Below, piece after piece: positions 8,865 to 19,692 of a stretch of 43,546 nt of DNA (its first letter is position 1; each line of letters starts with the position of its first letter). The stretch covers positions 1 through 43,546 of the forward strand of contig NZ_JVOJ01000007.1 in NCBI RefSeq assembly GCF_001064145.1. Direction: 5' to 3'. Origin of the DNA: Sanguibacter keddieii (GTDB lineage: Bacteria > Actinomycetota > Actinomycetes > Actinomycetales > Actinomycetaceae). A program made the position numbers and the translations under genes. The notes beneath the pieces were generated by a model, which saw nothing but the letters and a program-made list of their open reading frames with translations, made no database searches and was not told the origin of the DNA.

Positions 8865-11726
8865 TCAGTATCCTCCCTCGGTCATCTTTTCTTCGATGAC
8901 GCGTCCGCCGAGGATCTCCAGGACCGCTGCCAGGCCGATCGTCTGCGAGTTTTCAATGTTTTCGTCGTCGATGCTGGCGCTATCGTCGTCGGCCGCGTGG
9001 GTGCGGGTCGAGGCGACGGCGGCCTCGCGCTGGGCTTTCTCGCGCAGGGCGGCTTCGGCGGCGGCGCGGCCGGTCAACGGCGCGCCAGGCGCTTGCACGG
9101 CGTCGCGGTGATGTTCCGGGGTGCCGAATCCGGGCGCGGGGTCCTGAGCCGGTTCGGGGGCCGCGGCCAGCCAGGCCGGGGCCTGCGCGGGAGCGCTCGG
9201 CGCCGCGCTGATCGGGGTCACGTCGGCGGGGGCGGTCGGCTCGGGCGGGGTCCACGAGCCGGCGCCGTCGTCGAAGTTGACGGACGCTCCCCCGGGGATG
9301 ACGACCGGGTCGCCCCACCCCGTCGGGGTCGACGGGGTGTGCGCGGCGGGCGTGATGGGGGCATCGTCGAAGACGGGTTCCGAGGCGGGTGCGGGCTCGG
9401 GCTGCGCGGGTGCGTCCGCCGGCTCGTCGGTGGGCTCGGGGTCGCCCGGGTAGCGGAAGACCGTGAAGGAGTGCTTCCGCGTGGCCGCCTCACCGTTTGG
9501 GGACGAGGCCGATGCCCCCTTGGGCGCGGCGGTGGAGGCGGCGGCGAGGGCGCGGGCCGCCCGCTCGGGCAGCGCGGGTCGCTCGGGCGCGGGCTCGGGG
9601 GCCTGAGAAGCCGGGGCCGACGTGGGAGCGACGGGCTCGCGCCGGATCGGCGTCACCGTCGCGGGTTCGGGCCAGCCTGCGTCCTCAGGTTCGGGTTCGG
9701 GTGCGCGCGCGGGCTCGGGCGCACAGGCAGGCTCCGGCCACCCGGTGTCAGCCGGCTCGGGGTCGCCCTGGGGTGCCGCCTGCGCGGCGGCCTGATCAAA
9801 AGGGGGCGGCTCCGAGACCCAGCCTCCGGGCTGGGACGGTCGCTGGGAGGTGCCGGAGCGCGAGGCCTGCGCCGACGGGCCAGTGGTCGCCGGGCCGCCC
9901 GAGGCCTGCCCGACCTGCGCGGACACGCTGACGCTCAGGCCGGTGACCTCGTTGATGGCCTTTTCGACGTCGGCCGCACGGGGGCCGCGCGAGAAGGCGT
10001 TGACCATGGCCTCGACCGGGAAGATGAGAACCACGTGGGAGCCATCAACGGCCCCCAGCTGCGCGTTGCCGCCGACCATCGACCACGTGACGCGGCTGAT
10101 GGAGGACAGGCGCTCGACGACCTCGTTCCAGCGACCGCGCAGCATGTCGGCGTCGCGACCGGATGTGGGCGCCTCGGCGCGAGCGTTAGTGTCCGAACGC
10201 CCCGGCGCGGAAGATTCGGGGCGCTGCTGAGCAGAGGCGGCGGCACGCGGCTCGGCCTGCGCGGGCACAGCCTCGCGGGCGGGCGCGCTGTCGTGGGCGG
10301 CCTCGCGGCGCGGAGCCTCCTGTCGCTCGGCCTGCGCGGGAGCGGAGCTCGACTCCGGGGCGGCGGGCTTGCGAGCGGACCAGTCGGGGCCGCTGCCCCA
10401 CGCGGGCACGCCCTGGGGGGCAGGCGCGGAAGGCGATGCGGGCACCTGAGGAGCGGGGGCCGAGGCCTCGGCGCGTTCCTGCTTCTTGCGGGCCAGGGCC
10501 TCGCGGGCCTCGCGGGCGCCGAAACGGCCCGAGGAGGCCTCGGACGACGATGCAGAGGATGCCTCGCGCGGCGCTCCCCCACCGGTCATGCCGACCGTGC
10601 CCTGCACGGGGGCCTGGGCGGGGCCGGGGGCAGGCACGAGGATGCGACCGACGAGGAGTTCGAGCTGCAGGCGAGGCGACGTCGCGCCCGTCATGGCACG
10701 CAGGGCCTCGTCGGTCAGGTCAGCGGCGCGAGACAGGCCGTGCGGGCCCCAGTTCTGCGCCTGGCGCTGCATCCGCTCGAACTGGTCGTGCGGGGTATCC
10801 GCCAGGACGTCGCGCGCGCCATCGCCGGCCACCGCGATGATGAGGAGGTCACGCAGACGCTGAAGCAGATCCTCGACGAAGCGGCGCGGGTCGTGGCCGG
10901 ACTCGACCATGCGCTCGACGACGCGGAAGGCCGCAGCGCCGTCGCCACCCGCGAGAGCATCGACAGATTCATCCAGCAGGGCAGAGTCCGTGTATCCAAG
11001 CAGCGCCACCGCCGTCTGATAGGTGACCTGGCCGTCAATCGCGCCGGCCATCAGCTGGTCGAGCACCGACAGGGTGTCACGCACCGAGCCGCCGCCCGCG
11101 CGCATGACGAGGGTCAGGACGCCCTCGCCCACGCGGATGTGCTCCTCGGCGCACAGGGTCGTCAGGTACGGGCCGAGGACGTCCGGCGGCACCAGGCGGA
11201 ACGGATAGTGGTGGGTGCGCGAGCGGATCGTGCCAATGACGCGCTCGGGTTCCGTCGTCGCGAAAACAAACTTGACGTGCTCGGGCGGCTCCTCGACGAG
11301 CTTGAGCAGCGCATTGAAGCCCTGGTTCGTGACCATGTGGGCCTCGTCGATGATGAAAATCTTGTAGCGGTCGCGCACCGGCGCGAAAGTGGCGCGCTCA
11401 CGCAGGTCACGCGCATCATCGACGCCGCCGTGCGAGGCCGCGTCGATCTCGACGACATCGAGCGAACCTGGGCCGCCGGTGGCCAGCTCGCGGCACGATT
11501 CGCACTGACCACACGGGGTGTCCGTGGGGCCCTGCGCGCAGTTCAGGCAGCGCGCCAGAATGCGTGCCGACGTGGTCTTGCCGCATCCGCGCGGCCCGGA
11601 GAACAGGTACGCGTGCGTCACGCGATTCGCGCGCAGCGCCGCCTTGAGCGGCTCCGTCACGTGTTCCTGGCCGATCACCTGATCAAAGGTGTCGGGGCGA
11701 TACCGGCGATACAGAGCTGTGGTCAC
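8865..11726 (-). CDS. dnaX: DNA polymerase III subunit gamma/tau
   Basis: The clamp-loader ATPase. The 953-residue product has Walker [10 protein letters not shown] (residues about 45-52), zinc-binding Cys63, Cys72, Cys75 and Cys78, Walker B IIDEAHM, and the sensor and lid domains to about residue 370. The remaining C-terminal half is Ala/Pro/Glu-rich, with a conserved patch near [19 protein letters not shown] that resembles tau domain III/IV. The long tail is common in actinobacteria. Start GTG 11726 reads [19 protein letters not shown] directly abuts the GTG, too close for a normal ribosome site, while TAGGCT at 11733-11738 is a minus 10 box six bases upstream, suggesting a leaderless message. 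I saw no clear slippery frameshift site. Confidence 0.97.
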   Translation of the reverse strand: MTTALYRRYRPDTFDQVIGQEHVTEPLKAALRANRVTHAYLFSGPRGCGKTTSARILARCLNCAQGPTDTPCGQCESCRELATGGPGSLDVVEIDAASHGGVDDARDLRERATFAPVRDRYKIFIIDEAHMVTNQGFNALLKLVEEPPEHVKFVFATTEPERVIGTIRSRTHHYPFRLVPPDVLGPYLTTLCAEEHIRVGEGVLTLVMRAGGGSVRDTLSVLDQLMAGAIDGQVTYQTAVALLGYTDSALLDESVDALAGGDGAAAFRVVERMVESGHDPRRFVEDLLQRLRDLLIIAVAGDGARDVLADTPHDQFERMQRQAQNWGPHGLSRAADLTDEALRAMTGATSPRLQLELLVGRILVPAPGPAQAPVQGTVGMTGGGAPREASSASSSEASSGRFGAREAREALARKKQERAEASAPAPQVPASPSAPAPQGVPAWGSGPDWSARKPAAPESSSAPAQAERQEAPRREAAHDSAPAREAVPAQAEPRAAASAQQRPESSAPGRSDTNARAEAPTSGRDADMLRGRWNEVVERLSSISRVTWSMVGGNAQLGAVDGSHVVLIFPVEAMVNAFSRGPRAADVEKAINEVTGLSVSVSAQVGQASGGPATTGPSAQASRSGTSQRPSQPGGWVSEPPPFDQAAAQAAPQGDPEPADTGWPEPACAPEPARAPEPEPEDAGWPEPATVTPIRREPVAPTSAPASQAPEPAPERPALPERAARALAAASTAAPKGASASSPNGEAATRKHSFTVFRYPGDPEPTDEPADAPAQPEPAPASEPVFDDAPITPAAHTPSTPTGWGDPVVIPGGASVNFDDGAGSWTPPEPTAPADVTPISAAPSAPAQAPAWLAAAPEPAQDPAPGFGTPEHHRDAVQAPGAPLTGRAAAEAALREKAQREAAVASTRTHAADDDSASIDDENIENSQTIGLAAVLEILGGRVIEEKMTEGGY

Positions 11727-11732
11727 CCTCCA

Positions 11733-11738
11733 AGCCTA
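11733..11738 (-). promoter_or_regulatory. Minus 10 box of dnaX (leaderless start)
   Basis: TAGGCT on the minus strand fits TANNNT and ends six bases before the GTG start, placing the transcription start at the initiation codon. The minus 35 region is not convincing. Confidence 0.45.
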
Positions 11739-11889
11739 GTTGCTCCCACCCTCATCTGCGTCCCGCGCCGCGCGTTCCACACACGCTGTCGGTCGTTCGC
11801 TCATCGACGAGGCCGGGGCTCGGTTGCGGGGTCAGGGCTGGTGCTCTGCTTGGCCAGGTGACGGTCGGCGTGGGAGCTACATAGGTTGA

Positions 11890-11924
11890 GGGGGCACGGG
11901 ACCGTTGCTTGGTCTCGCGCCCCC
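11890..11924 (-). terminator. Terminator of the adhesin gene
   Basis: GGGGGCGCGAGACC and GGTCCCGTGCCCCC (minus strand) pair at 12 of 14 positions around a 7-base loop, about 50 bp beyond the adhesin stop. A small CACCACTGTGGTG dyad lies between. No strong T-run. Confidence 0.55.
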
Positions 11925-11976
11925 TCACCACTGTGGTGGGCTCACCCCCATGCGGGGCGTACGCCCGCCTGTGGGG

Positions 11977-14900
11977 TTAGGCCTCCTGACGGTCCCGGCG
12001 GCGCTTACCCGCCAGGGCCGCGACGCCAGCAATAGCTGCCATGGCCGCCATACCACCCAGAACGCTCGCGTCCGAGCCGGTACGAGCCAGAACCTTCGCC
12101 ACCGTGGTCGCCGGGGTGTCCGGCGTCGGAGCCGGAGGCACCGTAAGCGGGAAGTCCACATCCAGGTTCTCCTCACCCTCCGTCACCGTCACCGTCATCG
12201 AGGTCGTGGCCGCGTTGAACCCAGCGGGAACCTCGATGTCGACCGTGTAGGTACCGGGGATCAGGCCAGCGAAACGGTAACGACCATCAGAATCGGTGGT
12301 GGTACGACCCACCTCCACGCCAGCGGCGTCCTTGAGGATCACGGTCACACCAGGCACACCCGGCTCACCGTTATCCACACCGTTACCATCCTCGTCATTC
12401 CACACACGATCACCAATCGTGGCAGGGGCAACCAGACCAAAGTCCACGCCCTGCACCGACGCGTCAGAGATGGTGACCGACGCCTGGGTGGCACCCCGAC
12501 CGGTGTAGGCCTGCGTGGGCAGCAGCCCCGCCAGATTACCCTTATCCGGATCCACGATCACCACACGGTACGAGGCCGGAGCCAGACCCACGAACTGATA
12601 GGCACCATTCTCGTCGGTCGTCGCGGTCATGGGCTGACCGTCGGCGGCGAGCACCGGGGTGCCGTCGTCGTTCAGCAGAGCGACCGTGACACCCTTAAAG
12701 CGCTGCTCAGAATCACTCTTGGAGTAGGACGCGTCCGAGTCACGGTAAATCGTGCCACCCAGGTTGTATCCGCCCTTGAACGAGGCCGAGGACTCGTTGT
12801 TCGTCGGATCATCGCCCACCTGATCCTGATGCGTAATCCTGGCAACATTGGTCACCAGCTTGCCCGCACCCTCACCAGTAATCGCAACCGTGATCGTGAT
12901 CGTCTTCACCCCACCCTTAGCAAGGGCCAGACCAGACAGATCCCACACACCAGTAGCCGAGTCGTAGGTGCCGTCACCCTGCGCGGACACGAACTGCACG
13001 CCCGCGGGGAGCTTGTCGCTCGCCTTCACGCCCGTCGCCACGCCCGGACCATTATTCGTCAGCGTCAACGTGTAGGTCACGTGCTGACCCGGGGTGAACT
13101 CGAACGACTCCTGAGCAGCCTCATCCGGAGTGGTGATCGCCTTCTTGATGGCGGTGTCAGCCGAGATTCCGAAGCCCCAGTCCTGATTAAGGTTCTGGTT
13201 CTTCTCGCCCGTCAGAGTCAGGTTAGCCGTGAGCTTCATGGCCGTTGCGAAGGCGGTGGAATCAGCCTTGGTTGCATCACTGATCACGGTCTTGTTCTCA
13301 ACATCTCCAGCAGGGGAGTGGGTGAGAACGTCGAGCAGCGGTTCGGCGGTCTTGAGAGTCTCACGATCGATACTCACCTTGTAGTCGCCGGGCAGCAGGT
13401 TCTCGAACTTGTACTTGCCGTCGGTATCCGTGGTGGTCTCGTAGGTGCGGGTGATTCCACCCGGGCCGGTCCAAGTCAACGTGACCTTCACACCGGGCAG
13501 CACCTTGTCGCCAGCGTCGGGGGCGTTGCCACCGTTCTGGTTGACATCAAGGAACAGCTGATCGCCGATGACACCGGTACCAACGGCACCGAAGTCAATC
13601 GTGTCATCCGTCTGATCCTGAGCCAGGGTGACCGAGGCCTCGGCACCATTGGAATCCTTAGCACGATCAGCACCGGCATCCGAGGTTGTTGCCTCGTAGC
13701 CAGCGGGCGCCTGGAAGGACACCTTGTAATCACCGGGCAGCAGGTTCTCGAACTTGTACTTACCAGCAGCATCCGTGGTCACAGCCCCAACCGGACGACC
13801 CGACGCATCCGTCACAGCGGAGCCGTCGGCGCGGGTCAGGGTCACCGTCACGCCGGGCAGAGCCGGTTCGTCGGCATCCTGGATGCCATCGCGGTTGACG
13901 TCCATCCAGGTGTAGTCACCCAGCGAAGCAGGCTTGACGAAACCGAAGTTCACGTCGATGACCGAACCGGTCGCCTCAGCGATGGTCACGTCTGCGGTGG
14001 TCTTGTAGCGGCCGGTGTAGGCCTCGGTGGGCTTGGTGCCCGCCAGCGGGCCGGAGGTCGGATCGACGACGCTGACCGTGTACTCGCCCAGCGGCAGACC
14101 GGGGAAGGAGTACTTGCCCTCGGCATCCGTCACGGCCGTGACCGGGTTGCCATCCTTGTCGAGGACGGGGGTGCCGTCCTTCTTGAGGAGGGCAACGGTC
14201 ACGCCCGCGTACGGGGCCTCGGAGTCACTGGAGCTAAACGATGCGTCCGCATCGTTGTAGAGCTTGCCCGCGATCGTGTAGCCGGCAGTCAGGTCCGCGG
14301 ACGAGGTGTTGTCCGACTTCTTGTCGCCGATCTGATCCTGCTTCTCAATCGTGGCCGTGTTGGTCACAACCGAACCGGCGGCGGAAGCATCGACGGTGAC
14401 GGTGATGCGCAGGGTGCGCGTCGCGTCCTTCTCGATCACCTCTGAGCTCAGGTCCCACTTGCCGGTGGCGGCGTCGTAGGTGCCATCGCCCTGTGCGGAC
14501 ACGAAGGTCACGCCGGAGGGGAGCTTATCCTGCGCGATGACGCCAGTGGCGGGGCTCGGGCCCTCGTTCGTGAGCGTCAGCGTGTAGGTGACGGACGTGC
14601 CGGGGGTGAAGCCGCCCGCCGGAACCTCGGTCGGGTCCGCGATTGCCTTCACGATCGCCGTGTTGGCGACGCCGGTGAACGCCCAGTCCTGGTCGTTGTT
14701 CGTCATCACGCCGGGGCTCAGCGTCACCTTGGAGGTGAGGGAGAGCTCCTGACCCTCCGAGGCCGTCAGGTTGCCCGAGGGGGCGTGAGTCTGAGCGGTG
14801 CACTCGGGGCAGGCAGAGGCCAGGGAGGTCTTGTCGACCGTGACCACATAGTCGCCGGGGGCGAGGTCCTTGAACGAGTAGTGTCCGTCGGCGTCCGTGA

Positions 14901-17900
14901 CGGTCGTCAGCGTCTTCTGCACGCCCGCAGGGGTCGTGTAGGTCAGCGTGACGGTCACGCCAGCCAGCGGCTTGTCCGCACCCGAAGGCGCGGAGCCACC
15001 GTTGTTGTCGACGTCCCAGAACAGGGTGTCACCGATCGTGCCGTCGGCGACGAGGCCGAAGTCGACGGTCTCGTCGTTCTGGCCCTGGGCGAGCGTCACG
15101 GAGCTGTCGGCGCCGTTGGAGTCCTTCTCACCATCCGCAGCCGCGTAGGACTTGGTCGCGGAGTAGCCGGCGGGAACCGTGAAGACAATCTTGTAGTTCT
15201 CCTCGCCCGCGTTCGCGACGATCCGATCGACGTTCGGCATGAGGTTCGTGAACTCGTACTTACCGTTGGCATCCGTGGTCACAGGCTTGACGGGGTTGCC
15301 GTCCAGGTCGATGACCGGGTTGCCGGCACCGTCCGTCAGGGTGACGGTGACGCCGGGGACACCGGCCTCGTCCGCGTCCTGGAGACCGTTCTTGTTCGCG
15401 TCGAACCACACGAAGTTACCCACCGAGGCGGGCTTCACGAACGCGAAGTCGACCTTCGTGGCGTTGGGGGCGGCGGTCGTCAGATCGATTGCGGTCGGCG
15501 TGACGAGCTTGCCCTTGCCGGCCTCGCTGCGCTTGGTCGACGAGCCGTAGCCGTAGGTCTGCTTGTAGTCGGACAGGTTCACGTCGGTGCCGTCAACCTT
15601 CGCGTCACCCGGAACAACCTCGACCTTGTACGAGCCCATCGGCAGACGGGTGAAGGTGTAGTTACCGTCGGCGTCGGTCTTCGCGGTGATGTCCGCGCCG
15701 GACGCGTCTTTCACCGGGTTACCGTCAGCGTCGAGCAGACGAACCGTCACGCCTTCGAAAGGACTGTCGAAGGTGGGCGAGTCGTTGAACCAGGTCGCAT
15801 CCTTGTCGTTGTAGATGGTTCCCGAGATGGTGCCACCGACCTTGAAGGAAGCACTGGACGTGTTGTTCGACGGATTGGAATCCTTCTGATCGTAGTCGCC
15901 CAGGGTCGCCGTGTTCGTAATCGTCTGGCCTTCGACCCCGTCGGCGACCTTCACCAGGACATAGAGCGTCTCGGTGCCACCGACACTCAGGTTGGTGTTC
16001 AGGACACCGGAAGTCATCGCTTCCCAGTCGGTGGAAAGTTCATCAAAGGGTGAATCCGTCTTTACTGCACCGGCACATGGGTTCGTTGCCCCATCCTGGC
16101 ACAGGCGTGTTTCCGCGGAGACAAATTCGACACCTGCGGGGAGCACATCCTTGATGGTCATGCCCGAGGCCACAGCCGGACCCTTGTTATTCAGGGTCAC
16201 CGAGTACAGCATGTAATCACCGGGCATGATCGGATCGCTCGACTCGATCGTTTCCGGGATCCCATTCGCGTCCTTGACGGGCTGATCGCCGTTCATCTTG
16301 ACGCGCGACACGGTCTTGGCGACCTCCACGTCGGTGGAGACGTTGATGCCGACCTTGGGGGCCTCGTTGGGCTGCAGGTAGGACACCCTGCCGTTCTCCA
16401 TTGTGCCGCCCGCCATGGCCACGGAGTTCCACGCAATGAGGTTCGCGTTGACCGGGGAGGTCATGGTTGCGACGAACTGGATCTTCTCACCAATTTCCAC
16501 ATCGCGATTCATGACGATGCGGAAGCCCGTGATGGTGGACAGGTCCGCAGGAGCGGCGCCCCAGGCGTTGGGGGTACAACCGGCGGGCCCATCGTTCATT
16601 GCACCGCCAACGCTCATCACTTCGCCTCGGCAAGGATTATCGACGGTCGTGTACTCGACCGTGATGTCTGAGGCAGGCACGGCGCTCACCACAGGATCGT
16701 GACCCGTCTTCTCCTTGATCGACTGGAAGGACCAGTTGGTCGAGTTCAGGTAGGGCCGCCACGAGGAGCCACGGGTCTGGGACGCGGCGGGTCCCACACC
16801 GACGTCACCCAGGTGCGGCAGGATGTCGTAGGCCACGACATTCGTCAGCGCGGCGTTACCGGTGTTGGAGATCGTGAAGCGATAGGCACCGTCGGCACCG
16901 GGATCAATTTCGGCAATCTGGCCGGCCGGGACGAAGTCTGCGTCCTTGTTACCCTTGACTTCCTTCGCGATGTTCATTGCAGGGGTGGTTGCAACGTTGA
17001 ATGTCGCATTGGACGAGCACAGGTAGTCCTCAGTGGAGCCATTGCCGTTGACATCGAAGGCGTCTTTATCTCGACCGCTCATGCAGTAGTTCGTGTTGCG
17101 AAGGCTCTTGTCTACGGCTGTGTCCTGAGCACCGTTACCAGGCATGTACGTCACTGCTTGGTTCACGGTCTGTCCGGCGGGAGTGGTACTCGTCGCAGTC
17201 GTGTCGAAGTTCGTGTAAAGAGTTCCCTCGACCGGGTCGGGGACGTTGATGCGCAGCAAGGTCCGTCCCGTGCTGTTGTAGTTCTTCGTGATCTCGATCT
17301 GGACCTTGCTGAGGTCGTACTTGCTTCCATCGGCGTTGGTCAGAGGCGAACTGCCGATGAGGTTGACCTGAGACGCATTATCGATGTCGAAACCTTCAGG
17401 AAGAAGATCTGCAATGGTAAAAGGTGTGGGCGTACCGCCTTGGGCAGCCGTGCGAACAGAACCGTTGACACCGAAAGATACCGTCTTTCCAACGACCACG
17501 GGGTTAGTCCTGACAACCTTCGACACTCCCACGCTGGGGAAGTCGTCACGGACGCGCATCCAGGAGCACATGTCATCGCTGGAAGCAAGGACCGCGCCGG
17601 TGTCCTTATCCGTCAACGTGCCACTTGCACAGTTCTGGAAACGGACGTAGTCGGGAGAAGCCACGTAATTGAAGTATCTCTCAGGGGGCGCGACCGGGTT
17701 GTAGTGGCTGGCGAAGTCCGAGGGCTCTTCCTTGGGAAGGGACGAGGAAATCGTGCCTTGGAACCAGATGCTGGCGGCGTTCTGAGGAGCAACGTCGCTA
17801 TCGATGGTGTAGCGGGTGATCCATTCGCCATCGGGAAGGGTGATGCTAGTCGTCTCGGTGTAGTTGGTAACGACGTGGTTACCCTTGTTGGTCCAGTATT

Positions 17901-19416
17901 CGAAAGTCCAGCCACCCTTGTCTTCATAGCCAGATTTGCCGAAAATGTTGAAGCGGTAGGGACTCACCATGGTCGGCTGGTCGCAGCTGGCACCTGCAGC
18001 CATTGCATCCTGGGTGGACCAGGTGCACGGCAGCGTGTCATCGAAGTGAACATGCGTCGTCGTATTACCCGTGTTGGCGGCACCGAGGCGCCATTGCGTG
18101 AGGCCCTTGCGCACCTGGTACTGCCAGTCGTTACCGACTTTGGAGACGCGACCAGCAGGCTTACGAACTGCGAAACCATGTGTGATTTCAGAGCTCTTGG
18201 TGAGGATGGTCGTCGGGTCGTTCTGGACTGCAGCTGTGATGGTGGCCTTGTTCGAGACGGTGTCGGCCGTCGTTACCGAACCTTCGGGGTACTTGACGGT
18301 AACGAGGGACTCGATGGGATTTTGCCACGCCCACTTGTCGTAGGACCAGGTAACAGTGTGGGTCCCGGCATCGTAAACGCCGCCATTAGTGGCGGAAACG
18401 AATTCCGCCTGCGCGGGAAGCGGATCGACGACCTTAATATCCTGGACCTGCACGAAGCCAGTGGCGTTGACACCATTCTTTTGTGAGGATCCATTCCAGC
18501 GGATACCGACCTTATTGGGGTTGGTTTGGTCGATCTGCTGGTATCCGTAACGCAGCTTATAGGTCGTTTCGCCGCCGACAGCAGGGTAGTTATTCGGGTT
18601 TGTCGGACCGCTCTTCTCGATGGCAATATCGGTGTCCGCGGTCCACTTGGTGGTCTGCGAGTCCTCGAGAGAGTCCGCGTTGAGAGCCGTGAAGTTCACC
18701 TGTTGGGTGGTCGTCGAGTTGTTCGGCGCATCGTTGCCGTCGTAGTTCCAGGTGATCTGGATGCGATCGGAAGTGCCGGCAGGAATCGACTGCTGCAGGG
18801 GGAAGATAAGCCGCTTCATCCTCGGGTCTCCCGCAACGGTAGTTTGTTCGGTGCGCAGGACCGTCGAGCCTGTCACTGCGACGGCGGTGTAGAGCTTGTC
18901 CGTCAGAGCCGTACCCGCAGGGGTAACGGGTGCAGGGAGCAACACTTCGATGCTCGCGCCTTCACAGGGGGTTGTCACCGAGGAGCACGCGTAGTTGATC
19001 GTCGTGATCTGCTTGTCACGAATCGCAAGGGTGGAGCTGTCGTTCGTGACCGTCATTGCCAGGGTTGCCGGCTTCTCAGAGGTTGAGCGTGCGCGGCGCG
19101 TGCGGGGCTGGTCGTCGGGGGCGACTTCGGCGTCGGGAGCCTCAGCGCCAGCTTCCGCGTCGGGAGCCTCGGCACCAGCCTCAGCGGCGGGGGCTTCGGC
19201 CCCGGCCTCGGCGGCAGGCGCCTCGACGGCCTCAGAGTTGGACGAGGCCGTGGCAGCTTCCTGCGAGGTTGCTACGTCGGGCGATTGCGCGCTTTCGTCG
19301 GCGGCGCTGGCTCGCATAGCGAGGGGTGTCAGCGACGTGACGAGAAGCGAGAGAGCGGCCAGGCTGGCAGCACCCGCAACGCCCACGCGGGCGCGGAACG
19401 GACGCAGTCGAGACAT
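11977..19416 (-). CDS. Giant sortase-anchored adhesin with DUF11 and SdrD-B repeats
   Basis: A 2,479-residue cell-surface protein. It has an N-terminal signal peptide (basic start, hydrophobic core, cleavage after ASA about residue 39) and four Ala/Glu/Pro nonapeptide repeats of the EAGAEAP type (about 64-98, 27-bp DNA period). A non-repetitive putative binding region (about 115-1020) follows. Then come DUF11-like domains (YTLTLTNEGPSPATGV, near 1040, 1585 and 2085) alternating with SdrD-B-like domains (GDYTWMDVNRDGIQDADE, GNFVWFDANKNGLQDADE), from about 1190 on. The DUF11 plus SdrD-B block recurs about every 500 residues. The C-terminus has LARTG (2443-2447), a hydrophobic helix and KRRRDRQEA, a sortase signal. 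LAxTG is the form recognised by class E sortases. AGGAGA precedes ATG 19416. Ligand unknown. Confidence 0.93.
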   Translation of the reverse strand: MSRLRPFRARVGVAGAASLAALSLLVTSLTPLAMRASAADESAQSPDVATSQEAATASSNSEAVEAPAAEAGAEAPAAEAGAEAPDAEAGAEAPDAEVAPDDQPRTRRARSTSEKPATLAMTVTNDSSTLAIRDKQITTINYACSSVTTPCEGASIEVLLPAPVTPAGTALTDKLYTAVAVTGSTVLRTEQTTVAGDPRMKRLIFPLQQSIPAGTSDRIQITWNYDGNDAPNNSTTTQQVNFTALNADSLEDSQTTKWTADTDIAIEKSGPTNPNNYPAVGGETTYKLRYGYQQIDQTNPNKVGIRWNGSSQKNGVNATGFVQVQDIKVVDPLPAQAEFVSATNGGVYDAGTHTVTWSYDKWAWQNPIESLVTVKYPEGSVTTADTVSNKATITAAVQNDPTTILTKSSEITHGFAVRKPAGRVSKVGNDWQYQVRKGLTQWRLGAANTGNTTTHVHFDDTLPCTWSTQDAMAAGASCDQPTMVSPYRFNIFGKSGYEDKGGWTFEYWTNKGNHVVTNYTETTSITLPDGEWITRYTIDSDVAPQNAASIWFQGTISSSLPKEEPSDFASHYNPVAPPERYFNYVASPDYVRFQNCASGTLTDKDTGAVLASSDDMCSWMRVRDDFPSVGVSKVVRTNPVVVGKTVSFGVNGSVRTAAQGGTPTPFTIADLLPEGFDIDNASQVNLIGSSPLTNADGSKYDLSKVQIEITKNYNSTGRTLLRINVPDPVEGTLYTNFDTTATSTTPAGQTVNQAVTYMPGNGAQDTAVDKSLRNTNYCMSGRDKDAFDVNGNGSTEDYLCSSNATFNVATTPAMNIAKEVKGNKDADFVPAGQIAEIDPGADGAYRFTISNTGNAALTNVVAYDILPHLGDVGVGPAASQTRGSSWRPYLNSTNWSFQSIKEKTGHDPVVSAVPASDITVEYTTVDNPCRGEVMSVGGAMNDGPAGCTPNAWGAAPADLSTITGFRIVMNRDVEIGEKIQFVATMTSPVNANLIAWNSVAMAGGTMENGRVSYLQPNEAPKVGINVSTDVEVAKTVSRVKMNGDQPVKDANGIPETIESSDPIMPGDYMLYSVTLNNKGPAVASGMTIKDVLPAGVEFVSAETRLCQDGATNPCAGAVKTDSPFDELSTDWEAMTSGVLNTNLSVGGTETLYVLVKVADGVEGQTITNTATLGDYDQKDSNPSNNTSSASFKVGGTISGTIYNDKDATWFNDSPTFDSPFEGVTVRLLDADGNPVKDASGADITAKTDADGNYTFTRLPMGSYKVEVVPGDAKVDGTDVNLSDYKQTYGYGSSTKRSEAGKGKLVTPTAIDLTTAAPNATKVDFAFVKPASVGNFVWFDANKNGLQDADEAGVPGVTVTLTDGAGNPVIDLDGNPVKPVTTDANGKYEFTNLMPNVDRIVANAGEENYKIVFTVPAGYSATKSYAAADGEKDSNGADSSVTLAQGQNDETVDFGLVADGTIGDTLFWDVDNNGGSAPSGADKPLAGVTVTLTYTTPAGVQKTLTTVTDADGHYSFKDLAPGDYVVTVDKTSLASACPECTAQTHAPSGNLTASEGQELSLTSKVTLSPGVMTNNDQDWAFTGVANTAIVKAIADPTEVPAGGFTPGTSVTYTLTLTNEGPSPATGVIAQDKLPSGVTFVSAQGDGTYDAATGKWDLSSEVIEKDATRTLRITVTVDASAAGSVVTNTATIEKQDQIGDKKSDNTSSADLTAGYTIAGKLYNDADASFSSSDSEAPYAGVTVALLKKDGTPVLDKDGNPVTAVTDAEGKYSFPGLPLGEYTVSVVDPTSGPLAGTKPTEAYTGRYKTTADVTIAEATGSVIDVNFGFVKPASLGDYTWMDVNRDGIQDADEPALPGVTVTLTRADGSAVTDASGRPVGAVTTDAAGKYKFENLLPGDYKVSFQAPAGYEATTSDAGADRAKDSNGAEASVTLAQDQTDDTIDFGAVGTGVIGDQLFLDVNQNGGNAPDAGDKVLPGVKVTLTWTGPGGITRTYETTTDTDGKYKFENLLPGDYKVSIDRETLKTAEPLLDVLTHSPAGDVENKTVISDATKADSTAFATAMKLTANLTLTGEKNQNLNQDWGFGISADTAIKKAITTPDEAAQESFEFTPGQHVTYTLTLTNNGPGVATGVKASDKLPAGVQFVSAQGDGTYDSATGVWDLSGLALAKGGVKTITITVAITGEGAGKLVTNVARITHQDQVGDDPTNNESSASFKGGYNLGGTIYRDSDASYSKSDSEQRFKGVTVALLNDDGTPVLAADGQPMTATTDENGAYQFVGLAPASYRVVIVDPDKGNLAGLLPTQAYTGRGATQASVTISDASVQGVDFGLVAPATIGDRVWNDEDGNGVDNGEPGVPGVTVILKDAAGVEVGRTTTDSDGRYRFAGLIPGTYTVDIEVPAGFNAATTSMTVTVTEGEENLDVDFPLTVPPAPTPDTPATTVAKVLARTGSDASVLGGMAAMAAIAGVAALAGKRRRDRQEA

Positions 19417-19537
19417 CGACTTCTCCTTCGATTAACTGAAAATGGACAGGACTTGCGTCCCAGCCTAGTAAAGGAGCAGAGTGCACGACCATGCCTAACA
19501 GCTATCACCTGAGCCACAACTACAACGGTGTATTTCG

Positions 19538-19567
19538 TTGACATTCCAGGCATAACGGCAATATAAC
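19538..19567 (+). promoter_or_regulatory. Consensus promoter facing right, no gene downstream
   Basis: TTGACA (19538-19543), 18 bases, then TATAAC (19562-19567), close to the housekeeping sigma consensus. It points away from the adhesin gene. No credible protein starts in the next 700 bp on this strand, so it may drive an untranslated RNA or be fortuitous in an AT-rich stretch. Confidence 0.4.
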
Positions 19568-19583
19568 AACTTCTCTGAACCCT

Positions 19584-19692
19584 TGGTCAGTGCGCACTTT
19601 CGTGCGACAACAATAGCTTTTTCAATAATTATCAGAATCACATTCTCGACATGGTCAAATTATGACCACCGCAATAGTTATTGACCAATAAC
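19584..19692. promoter_or_regulatory. Operator-like palindromes upstream of the adhesin gene
   Basis: The AT-rich segment carries two perfect dyads: TGGTCA-AATTA-TGACCA (19652-19668) and GTTATTG-AC-CAATAAC (19677-19692). The half-site TGGTCA/TGACCA occurs four times, at 19584, 19652, 19663 and 19682. This is the pattern of a dimeric regulator's binding sites. It lies 170-275 bp before the adhesin start; which transcript it controls and which protein binds are unknown. Confidence 0.45.

Noticed and set aside
8595-11861. A 1,088-aa plus-strand open frame antisense to dnaX
   Set aside because: Arg/Gly-rich translation without motifs; dnaX on the other strand is certain.
11727-11976. SRP RNA (ffs), often placed near dnaX in actinobacteria
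   Set aside because: The conserved GGAAG...AGCAG apical sequence is not found; the stem here looks like a terminator.
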